Positions 53,601-61,989 of a stretch of DNA of 64,000 nucleotides are shown here, in pieces. The stretch spans positions 9,308,629 through 9,372,628 of the forward strand of contig CM028910.1 of assembly GCA_016801845.1 (NCBI GenBank), written 5' to 3'. Every line of letters starts with the position of its first letter. Position 1 is the first letter of the stretch. Both the position numbers and the translations under genes were made by a program. A model generated the notes under the pieces. That model ran no database searches and was not told the origin of the DNA. It saw nothing but the letters and a program-made list of their open reading frames with translations. Source of the DNA: Polydactylus sextarius (taxonomy: Eukaryota > Chordata > Actinopteri > Polynemidae).

Positions 53601-56600
53601 CTGTTTATGGAAAGACAAGTGGCGGTTATGAAATTTCTTGCTGTAGAAAAGAACAAATTACACCGCAGACAATATTTACCTTTACTACATGGTTTTAAAT
53701 GACCGGTTTCTGTATTTACCTTGATGAAGCAAAGACGAATATATTTCTCAAACTGCTTCTTGGATTCATCTCCAACAAATGCTGTAACAGGAATAGCTGC
53801 CAGTTTCTACAGAAAACAAAACTGTAGTTAGAATAGTAATTTTAAAAAGACATTAATTAAAGAATACTGGAATCAAGTCAATGATTTACCTTTTCTTTGA
53901 TCATCCACTTCACAAACTTGTAGTCATAGGCTTCATCGTCAACCATATGCGACAGGTCCAGATCTACAGACAGGACAGAGCAGGGATCAGTACCAACATA
54001 CAGTCTCACTGCTGATTCAGCTACACATTGGTAAAACTGGCATTTTACAGAGAAACCTTTGGATTCAATGCAAAAAAAAAAAAAAACTACTTTCTACATG
54101 ACTGATATTTTAAATTTCTTGTAACACAACTTAATATTTACTTTGGCTCATTCGCACGGAATTAGTTTTACCTGTGGGTGTCTGGTAATTTGTAAATAAC
54201 CCCCCACGTCTGTGTTTCTTGCGGTGCATTTGCACAGGATAAGCGATGTCTTTAATTTACTGGAATTTACTGACATCAAGGCCGGATATGATGTCAAAGC
54301 TGTGCTCATCATAACGTGTTGACACCTGCTCTGTCCAACATGCTGAACCAACAGTATCCCCAGGACAACATACTTTCCAAAACCCTTAGGCCTACATATC
54401 ACTGTTTGGGTTAAAATGATCACGTTTAATGTGGTATATAATCGTCATGGCAACAGTAAAAAAAATGTCAAAGCAGCAACGTGACCTGGGAACAGTGGGC
54501 AGTTGTCGGGATGACGGGTTGTCAGGGCGTTTACATTAAACCTATATTAAATAGTGCCTGACTACATCCGGCTACGCATGTCATCAACCTCAATAATCTC
54601 TGAAATTTCACTCTTCTGGTGGATCTGAGCTGCCGTTTCTGCGAATGCGTCTCTGTACTGTGTATGGAAATGACGAGACTACCCCCCAGTCACTGAGAAG
54701 CAGATTCGCACGGGACTAGTATTATCACAGGACGTCTGTGTTTGGTGAAATATAGTAGGTGATTTGTGGAGGAATTTTTACTTTACAAATTACAGACATG
54801 GCGCATTCACATGAGATTAAGATCACAGACATCCTCCGCAATTATTACAAATTACCAGATGTCACCAGGTAGAACTAATGCCATGCAAATAGGTTTTTAA
54901 TATATCTAATATATTTCCTCTCACTGTGAGTTCAAGTTTCTCTTGTACATGAATTGATAATCACCTGTTCAGTTTACCTCTGTAAAGCAAATAGCATCAA
55001 CATATAAAAGTTAAATTTTTTCAAAGGAACTTTGTGTGCGACTACACTGTAAATGTCTCTATTGTTTGCAGCAACTCACTGAGAGACGTAACGTCCACCA
55101 GCATGAAGTAGCCTCCTTCCGGGATGACGGGAGTCATACCAGCCTCTTGTATGATGGCAGCCATGCGGTTCCTCTTATCTTCCAGTTCTTCTGCCAGTGA
55201 GGAGAAGTAGCACTCAGACTGACCCATGAGCTCACAGTTCAGGAGCAAACCTTGTGCCACAGCCTCCTGGATTTATAGAAACGTGTCAAAACAAAAGCAG
55301 GTTTCAAATATTCTTTGCTCTTTGTTGTTTTTCTCAGATTTGTAGGAGCTTGTTGAGACTTGCCTGTAAAGGTGTGGGGCAGGTGTACAGAGTGTTCTGC
55401 ATGACTGTCTGAAGATGCTTTATCAAGTGTTCAGGTCCTATAGACCAACCAAGCTAGAAGACAAAGAAATTCCAACTCAGTGACATGAAGGAAACAACTG
55501 TTGACTGTTAAATAGTGTTTTAATTCACAGATTTCCTACCTTCCATCCAGTCACACTAAATGTTTTTCCAGCACTGCCGATGGTAACTGTCCTGTCCCAC
55601 ATTCCAGGTAGAGTGGCTGTAGAGGAAGAACATATAAATATGATTCAGTGTTTTCTGAACTGTGACGGTGTACACCGAGTGCGTACTCACTTTAAATGTG
55701 AAACATCAGACTGAAATCATTTCATCGCAGTGAAATCACATTTGACATGAGTCTATAAATGAAGGAGGTCTGTGAGTGGTGTCAACCAACCAAATCTTAA
55801 AGGGAATGATGTGTAGTCAGTTATGAGGCAGTAGCTGATGGAATAAATAGGTCCTTTAAATATATTGTGTTAATCTATTATCCAGTTAGTGACTGAGCCA
55901 GTTCTTGTCTGTGTCCCTCAGGCAAGCTGTTGGAGAGGGTTGGGATCTGTCAGAAAATCTCATGTTTCAGGCTGGTGACTAATGGTTTAGAAGCTCGGCC
56001 CAATAGCTTGGTGCCATTAGCATCTTAAGGGCTTGCAAGCACATGAGCAGTTGGCGGCATGTCCTAGCCACAGCAGCGCCCGAACGCCATGTTTACACCA
56101 ACGGCATAAAATAAGACGCACATAATCAGGTGTTCTTTGTGTGTCTACATGGGAGGCACAACGCTGAGTTGCAGGTCACCTGCAGTGCATAAGTTAAATA
56201 TGTATGACCCAGGAAAATGGATCTGGGATGCTAAAATTCAATTTGACTCACGTTTACGGGCATATAGCTCGAGTAAAACGTAATTACCCAGGCCTGTTCA
56301 GGCAGCTGGATTGATTGAAACAGGAGAATATCTGTTCAGTCACACACGTGAGACAGGTGAGTGAAAAACACAGCTGAGATAAATTCTGTGTGGATACACC
56401 ATAACTAGCTCTGCAAGTACAACAAGCTTACAGTTCTACCTTTTTTATCAATGAATGTATCTTGCTGTGTAGTGACATGGAATCAAAAACATTTGTTTCC
56501 CTGCAGAGATGCGCACATGTATAGGAGACAAATAAATACAGGTATGCAGAGATGAAAAAGTACCAATTTTGATATGCTGGTGGCCTTTGTAGATGAGCCA

Positions 56601-59058
56601 CTCATAAACCTCATCGCTGAAGCACAGAGTGTCGTGTTTATTGCAGAGGTCAGCGATCATCTGCAGCTCATCTCTGGTGAAAACCTGCAGGAGCAGAACA
56701 GAAAATACTGGAAGCACTTGACTTTTCTGACACGACAAGTAATCAACTGTTTATGACTGCAGTGTATACTTACTTTCCCTATAGGATTGTTGGGAGTATT
56801 GATGATGATGGCCTTTGTCTTCGAGTTGAACTTGCTGGAAAGCTCATCTGGATCAAGATACCAGTCAGCACTTGTGATGGTCTTTTTTCCAGACTTCTAA
56901 AACATTTCAGGAAATATTTTGTATAATGAGCCTTTTAAATTATTATCTGTCTCAGCTCAGAGCAGTAAAATATTTTAGGTATTAAAACTGTAAATATTTC
57001 AAACACCAGTGGCTTTAAGTTTAACTTACAAGGCGTAACGGAATCAACACGGGCTTGGCCCCTGCCATTCGTACCATAGGTACATAACAATCGAAGAAAG
57101 GTTCTATTATAATGACCTGCAGGAAGAAACATTACACAATAAATATACTGCAAATACTGCGAGCATGTTTATGAATGTAACCATTCTTGTAAAACCCAGT
57201 GAGAGCGATTAAAGTCCTCACCTCATCTCCCTCTTCTACCAGTGCCTGCATGGTGCTGAATAAAGACCCATAACCTCCAACTGTGACCAGGATTTCTTTG
57301 AAAGGATCAATCTGACGTCCATAGACCTTCCCATAAACCTGAGAAAGGGCTTTCACCAGAGACGGATGACCCTTTTAAAAGAACAGAATATATACATTAG
57401 AAATGTAGAGTTAATTTAACAAATCCGAACTCTTATGCTTATAGCAAATATTATAATGAATATTGTATCATAATGTAAATGTGGATTTTATACGGTTGCT
57501 CTTGTTCCAACATTTACAAACTGAGAACGATCATAAAGAGTTTTAGTTGGTCATTGAGCACAGTTAGAGACCGTAACCAATTACTGTGTGGTTGGTCCAC
57601 AGAGAACTTCCCTCACCTGAAAGCACCAATAAACTGAGCAATAACAATCTCACTTATTTACTACACATCACGCTGTGTGAGATGGACATAACACAGCCAA
57701 GATCTCAGACTGGACAATATCAGTTCAACAACTTGTCTACAGTCTTACAAAGCCTCTGGTGTACTGGTTCATCCTGTCATCTGTTGCAGCCTTCGCTAGC
57801 GCCTCCTTCACATAAGCAGGAGGGGGAATGTCTGGATAGCCTTGGCCAAGGTTGACGATGGATGGGTCTGCTGCCACAGAAGTAAACGCCACCCTGGAAT
57901 AACAAATGATGAAGAAATAAACAATGAACAGAACAGAGCTCACGAAACCAAACAGAAAATATTTTCGCAGCTGATGCACAAAGTCTGACCTGACAGCAGT
58001 AACTGGATGAAGATAATTCAAGATGATGACAAAAAAGTTCTTAAAACACTAAAAAGTTCTTAAAACACACAATCAACATTAGATATGTGTGTTTTCCTTG
58101 TATGTTGTTAATACATCAATATATTAAAAAGAAGAATACATGATGTAACCTAGGAGATTAACCCTAACCCTGTGAAAAATACAAATAGAGTAATAAAATT
58201 ATATCATATAAAATCCCCCAATTCCTTTAGACGGTCCAAGAATAAAGGGCCACTTTACTGCACAGATTAAAAGGCCTCGTCTGTGGTGGTGGTGATGTTT
58301 CATCGCTACAACCTTTACTACAGTCTGTACAAGATCAGAGGTAAGATTTAATCTTAACTGACCAATTATGACAGACTTTAGATTTCGGAAACTGATCAGA
58401 GGTTTGAGCTTCAGAACTCTTCTCCTTCTGTGTGATAAAAGCAAATGAAAGTTTTTCTTTCTTTCACATACCAGACATTTTTGTCCAGTCCCTCGATTCT
58501 TTTGGAGTGAGTGTGCCGAGATGTCATTATGTGCTGTGACAAAATATAAAAAAAAAAAAAAAAATACATTAGACCAAACAGAGCGTCTTATTAAGTCTTC
58601 AGTCACATTATATTTTAACTGTTTTTTGCAACAATAACTACAACTGCCAAGAGCCCAGAATAAAGAAAACACATAAGTGCACTTGTGCAACAATAAGTTT
58701 GGCAGAACTAAAATGATCTAACAGACCTGGACTTTGTTCAATGCTGTTGTAGCTATGGTGGCTGTCCCTGCATAAACTGAATCTATTATCCAGTAACTCC
58801 TCAACAACATTATACCAACAGGATTTAGCTTCCGTCTAGTTTTCTTAATAACATTCCAGCAGTCCATACAAGCAACAAAAATTTGTAACTGATCCTAAAT
58901 GATGTTAAGTCTTCTCTTTTAAACAAAAAGGAGCTAAATTCAAAGTGAAGTTTTTAAAGTGAACTAACCTGTGAAGTACAAAACCTTCGTCTGAAGCTGA
59001 TGTTAACCGAATGACATGCGTGTCTGGAGCAGTTGAGGACTTGACGTACTACGTTCAT
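53544..59058 (-). CDS. kyat3: Kynurenine aminotransferase 3 / cysteine-S-conjugate beta-lyase 2, 13 coding exons
   Basis: PLP-dependent fold-type I (class I/II) aminotransferase. The family converts L-kynurenine plus a 2-oxo acid to kynurenate and can cleave cysteine S-conjugates. Coding exons (minus strand): 58969-59058, 58472-58533, 57749-57893, 57222-57371, 57030-57116, 56774-56896, 56564-56684, 55540-55616, 55364-55453, 55080-55266, 53890-53963, 53720-53806, 53544-53600. They total 1,350 nt, or 449 residues plus TAA, close to the roughly 454 residues of mammalian KYAT3. All junctions keep frame. Visible motifs: NLGQGYPD (65-72), TVGGYGSLF (129-137), NTPNNPIGK (211-219), SDEVYEW (242-248, Asp243 for the PLP ring nitrogen), GSAGKTFSVTGWK with Schiff-base Lys277, and KYIRLCF with Arg426 for substrate carboxylate. 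KYAT3 rather than KYAT1 is favoured by ADPSIVNLGQG, SECYFSSLAEELE and the basic N-terminal leader. Start: exon 1 ATG gives a mitochondrial leader; Met33 in exon 2 would give a cytosolic form. All introns are GT-AG except intron 9 (GC-AG). No stops or frameshifts. Confidence 0.96.
53720..53806 (-). CDS. kyat3: kyat3 coding exon 12
   Basis: Residues 403-431, KLAAIPVTAFVGDESKKQFE then KYIRLCFIK. Arg426 is the expected substrate alpha-carboxylate-binding arginine. 29 codons, phase 0, GTAAAT donor. Confidence 0.95.
53890..53963 (-). CDS. kyat3: kyat3 coding exon 11
   Basis: Completes Asn378 and encodes LDLSHMVDDEAYDYKFVKWM then IKEK (379-402). YDYKFVKWM is strongly conserved in KYAT3. CTGTAG acceptor, GTAAAT donor. 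Confidence 0.94.
54146..54893. mobile_element. Inverted-repeat (MITE-like) element in kyat3 intron 10
   Basis: The left end (from about 54146) reads ATTCGCACGGAATTAGTTTT and continues through a TCTGGTAATTTGTAA block. The reverse complement of the right end (to about 54893) reads ATTTGCATGGCATTAGTTCT and continues the same way, matching with mismatches over about 90-100 bp. A third copy of the end, in left-end orientation, lies at about 54704. This may mean two overlapping insertions, a compact copy (54704-54893) inside or beside an older one. No open reading frame. Superfamily not assigned. Confidence 0.6.
55080..55266 (-). CDS. kyat3: kyat3 coding exon 10
   Basis: Residues 316-377 plus one base of Asn378: EAVAQGLLLNCELMGQSECY, FSSLAEELEDKRNRMAAIIQ, EAGMTPVIPEGGYFMLVDVT, SL. 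Reading on past the GTGAGT donor adds about a dozen spurious residues, so the exon ends at 55080. The following intron is the longest (1,116 bp) and carries an inverted-repeat element. Confidence 0.94.
55364..55453 (-). CDS. kyat3: kyat3 coding exon 9, followed by a GC donor
   Basis: Residues 286-315, LGWSIGPEHLIKHLQTVMQN through CPTPLQ. The exon ends ACAG followed by GCAAGT, so the donor dinucleotide at 55363-55362 is GC, not GT. The rest of the donor matches consensus, which is typical of functional GC-AG introns. Joining here to exon 10 gives the family-expected PLQ-EAVAQ in frame. Confidence 0.93.
55540..55616 (-). CDS. kyat3: kyat3 coding exon 8: Schiff-base lysine
   Basis: Completes Ala260 and encodes TLPGMWDRTVTIGSAGKTFS then VTGWK (261-285). 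Lys277 in SAGKTFS is the residue that forms the internal aldimine with PLP. The exon joins exon 7 in phase 1. Confidence 0.95.
56564..56684 (-). CDS. kyat3: kyat3 coding exon 7
   Basis: Residues 220-259 plus one base of Ala260, VFTRDELQMIADLCNKHDTL then CFSDEVYEWLIYKGHQHIKI. Asp243 and Tyr246 are the PLP-binding pair. The GTACTT donor is followed by a 947-bp intron. The preceding intron is only 89 bp. Confidence 0.95.
56774..56896 (-). CDS. kyat3: kyat3 coding exon 6
   Basis: Residues 179-219, KSGKKTITSADWYLDPDELS through IIINTPNNPIGK. Asn215 in NTPNNP is the cofactor-contacting asparagine of the family. 41 codons, phase 0, GTAAGT donor. Confidence 0.95.
57030..57116 (-). CDS. kyat3: kyat3 coding exon 5
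   Basis: Residues 150-178, VIIIEPFFDCYVPMVRMAGA through VLIPLRL. The PFFDCY segment contains the aromatic stacking against the cofactor ring in KAT enzymes. 29 codons, phase 0, GTAAGT donor. Confidence 0.95.
57222..57371 (-). CDS. kyat3: kyat3 coding exon 4
   Basis: Residues 100-149, GHPSLVKALSQVYGKVYG through ALVEEGDE. Holds EILVTVGGYGSLF, the PLP phosphate-binding loop region. Exactly 50 codons, phase 0 at both ends, GTGAGG donor. Confidence 0.95.
57749..57893 (-). CDS. kyat3: kyat3 coding exon 3
   Basis: Completes Trp51 and encodes residues 52-99, VAFTSVAADPSIVNLGQGYP through MNQYTRGF. The GQGYPD motif belongs to the substrate-binding N-terminal arm of this aminotransferase group. Phase 2 acceptor, phase 0 GTAAGA donor. 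Confidence 0.95.
58472..58533 (-). CDS. kyat3: kyat3 coding exon 2: alternative cytosolic start
   Basis: Encodes HIMTSRHTHSKRIEGLDKNV plus two bases of Trp51. KRIEGLDKNVW is the conserved N-terminal signature of KYAT3. The internal ATG (58525-58527, Met33) would start a protein without the mitochondrial leader, matching the shorter isoforms known for mammalian KYAT3. CAG acceptor, GTATGT donor. Confidence 0.88.
58969..59058 (-). CDS. kyat3: kyat3 coding exon 1: mitochondrial presequence
   Basis: Residues 1-30 begin MNVVRQVLNCSRHACH and include a run of three arginines before FCTSQ. There are five arginines here and no acidic residue until Glu44, as expected of a matrix-targeting presequence; a cut after the RRRF stretch is plausible. 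The ATG sits one base after a pyrimidine-rich tract ending in CAG at 59059-59061. That looks like a 3' splice site, so this is probably not the transcript's first exon. The exon ends in phase 0 at a GTTAG donor. Confidence 0.85.
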
Positions 59059-59535
59059 GCTGCGCAAAAACAGAGAGGTGAAAAATATGGTGAAAATTAT
59101 TTTGACTTTTTTTCGCGCTCTCCTGTGATAACTGGTAGCTGTTTTTACACTAGTTTGCTTCTATCACGCCTGTGCTCATACATAACGACTTAGCTTGCTG
59201 TAAAGTCTGAATGCCCGACGCGCATTGTTACAGATCTGAACAACACATTATTTCCCAGGTGTGTCGTGATCTAAAAATAGCACTGAGAAGTGTTGATGTG
59301 CTGATGCATAAAGTGAACAAATGAACAAATAAATGTGACATTTTTTCTTGGTTGTTGAATCTATATTCTGTTGAACATAATGCTAAATAGTTTAGACAAA
59401 TTCTTCCATTGTGTCAATCTTTATCAGCTGATTAATCAAATGAAAATTAATAAACATTTTACTAATTCCAGTATCTCAACTGAACAGTTTTCACTTTCTT
59501 TATAGTATAAAATTAGTTTCCATACGTTTTCCCAA

Positions 59536-59552
59536 ATACATACATACATATA

Positions 59553-59610
<58 letters not shown>
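59536..59610. repeat. Compound (ATAC)n-(TG)n-(TA)n microsatellite
   Basis: TACA units, then about 10 TG units, then about 19 TA units. If the 5' exon near 60.3 kb is real, it lies in the first kyat3 intron. Confidence 0.96.
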
Positions 59611-59612
<2 letters not shown>

Positions 59613-60254
59613 AAAGAATTAAACATCCACAATATATGCGTTATGTATATATAGAGTTATGAATAAAGGTAATGACAATGTAGAGGACTCTTTACTTTAT
59701 GTGGGAATAAATTCATATGCAGGAGAATTAGAGTGAGAAAATAGGTTTACATTATTGTGCTGTTGATCAAAGTAAACAATACGACTTTGTAAAACTACAA
59801 CAGGAGGTGGAGCCAGAGAGCGACTGAACGGCCCAGTACAGTCCTGGCACAGCTACAAACACGCACGCTGCTGCGGAGCCCGTTGAAATAACAGTATTAT
59901 CCCACACTGACAGGAAGGAAACAATGTCGGTGAACTCTCTCCTCTTCTGCTGAGGAGGGGAGAGTTTCACTCTGCTGCTGAACCACCATAAACACCCACG
60001 TTGTTGGTAAACCGTGCTAATGTTAGCTTCACCTCGTTGCACATCACCGGGCAAGTTGACGTAGCTGACACTGCTAACTAGCTTCAGCTAACATAGCAAC
60101 CATCAGTTATGGCTGATAAACAGGGTGCCTGTCGTGTTAACTGTGTTTGCCATCAGTCACAGTTATAGCAACTGTCAAAACTCCTTCTTTAAGTCACACG
60201 TACCGTGTAGTTATTAGAGGTTAAGGCACCGCCATGTCTGCAACCACAACTTAC

Positions 60255-60350
60255 TTGTTAGTGCTGTGTTGCACAAACAGAGCTCCAGGAGAGAGCAGCG
60301 GTCAGGAGGAGGAGACGACGTCACGGAGTGGAGCGGTGATGCGGCCTTCA
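60255..60350 (-). promoter_or_regulatory. Candidate kyat3 promoter and 5' untranslated exon
   Basis: The coding start at 59058 is immediately preceded by a 3' splice site, so an upstream exon is expected. On the minus strand a strong donor (ACAA then GTAAGT) lies at 60254-60259. It follows a more GC- and CpG-rich stretch with a CRE-like TGACGTCG at 60316-60323. I infer a non-coding first exon ending at 60255 with initiation a short way upstream. The CpG-bearing stretch at 59.8-60.1 kb in the intron could alternatively hold the start. Confidence 0.4.
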
Positions 60351-60399
60351 AAGTTGTCGGAAATTTGTAGCCACCAAAGAAAAATGAAATTACTTGACA

Positions 60400-61707
60400 A
60401 AGCAGTACAGCTTTTATTGATATTCAGATGATGGTACAAGTTGGAAAAGACAGAGCAACACTGCATTGTTTTTTCCAATTAGCAATTGGTTTTTATTGTA
60501 TGAATTATATAACTTCTATGTACAACTACACTATACAACCCCTCCAATTTATTAATTATCAATTTAAGATTTAAGATGTAATAGATTACCTGTTTAATTA
60601 TTTTTTGTTAGGCAAAGCCATTAAATGCCGTTCAATATTCAGCTTTAGAAAAGAGACTTGGACCGTTTTTTTTTGTTTTTTTTTTTTTCTTGTTATGAAA
60701 AAGGCATTAAATGTATTTTTTTACGTAGCAACCCTGAAGGCAGCACTGCCCCAGACTGGATGCACCATCTGTGGGGTGATGTCTGCCTGACTCACCTTCC
60801 ACAAAAATCTGAGGTTTTACACATCATGACTGAGACATATCATGTTTCTATCGGTTTTGTTTTGTTTATTCAAGCAAGGTCTGTTTATCGTCTTATTCTG
60901 GCCATTTAATGAATAGATTCCCAGTAATCCACCACTGTCAGGCCAAGCCAAACAGGCCCCCTACCCATAAATTCTTACCAGGCACAGTCCTTCATGCATT
61001 GTTGACATGACTGTGCCAAATCAAGCTCACAGCATGATGAGGCAAAACACATGTGCATTCTGCTCTGAAGATACGTTCTGCATTTTAGAAATGACAATAT
61101 GTTTATAACTAGACGGTTAATGTTGGAAGAAAGAAGCCGTACAGTTGATTAATTCTGCAATGCACAGGCACATTTTTGGAGCCAAAGTATATTTTATTGT
61201 AATGAGTGCAATCTCGGTACATTTCTCCAAAAGAAACAGCAAATTAAGCTTTTTTATAAAGCGTGTTTAAAACAAATAGAGTTAGGTAGACACATTAAGT
61301 GTGTTTGCTCAGATGCAAAATGTAGAGTTTCTTCATATTATTTCATAACCATTCTGCAGACAAAGTCAGAAACCATACTAGGTTTCTACCACAGACTGTT
61401 ATGAATGTGCCTAAGGCTTGGGAGTTTGGAAATGTTTAAGCTTGAGATCAGTTTTTGCACAAACAACATCTGTCCAGATGTTGGATAACAGAATGATATT
61501 AGTCAGCTCAAGTCTCTGTGCGATTTATCGGGATATCACTGCGTGCAGACCTGATGAGGACATGGTTTTCCATGTCTAGTTAATAACAGTGTCTAAAGGA
61601 ACCTATCGATACACCAAATGTGAATATTTAACATTGTGGGACCCTGTCAAAGATATACTGTCAATAGCAGCCAATCTTCTGGTTGGATTCATGATTGTTT
61701 TTAAGAT
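60400..61707. other. Non-coding upstream of kyat3
   Basis: AT-rich; nothing recognised apart from T runs near 60,665-60,690. Confidence 0.45.
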
Positions 61708-61745
61708 CTGGTTAACATGGATACAGCTGTATCCATGTTAACCAG
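61708..61745. repeat. Perfect 38-bp palindrome
   Basis: The left arm CTGGTTAACATGGATACAG is followed without spacer by its exact reverse complement. The symmetry stops at the next base on each side. It could extrude as a cruciform or, if transcribed, form a 19-bp stem. It matches no element end seen elsewhere in the window. Confidence 0.97.
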
Positions 61746-61773
61746 TGACACTGTCCTTTCTGTAATGTTTTCA

Positions 61774-61812
61774 GCACACACACACACACACACACACACA
61801 CTTATATATATA
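61774..61812. repeat. (CA)n-(TA)n microsatellite
   Basis: 14 CA units, then five TA units, starting 29 bp after the 38-bp palindrome. Confidence 0.96.
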
Positions 61813-61959
61813 TGATTAAGATCAATACTAAACTTTACCTTCCTGTCATTTAATCAATGAAAGCATTATCTTATTGATTTGAAGTACACTATTTAGTCCC
61901 TGTCTCACATAAAGCAAACATTAGGGAATGCTGAAAAATTATTAGAAGTGGAAAATTGG

Positions 61960-61989
61960 TCTTATACAAGCACCATGGCTTGTATAAGA
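61960..61989. repeat. 12-bp-arm inverted repeat with 6-base loop
   Basis: TCTTATACAAGC, loop ACCATG, then GCTTGTATAAGA; the arms are perfect. It lies about 215 bp from the 38-bp palindrome. A hairpin is possible. No terminator or miRNA identity can be supported. Confidence 0.9.

Noticed and set aside
59767..60054. Minus-strand 95-codon frame upstream of kyat3 exon 1
   Set aside because: Not in frame with a splice into exon 1 that I can justify, and no known domain; more likely intron or untranslated sequence.
53544..60350. Expected RBMXL1-type retrogene within kyat3, as in mammals
   Set aside because: I looked for an intronless RRM frame in the kyat3 introns and upstream region and found none.
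60234..60431. Plus-strand 65-codon frame with a fair Kozak context at the kyat3 promoter
   Set aside because: No recognised domain; it lies antisense to the probable 5' exon and looks like chance in a GC-richer promoter.
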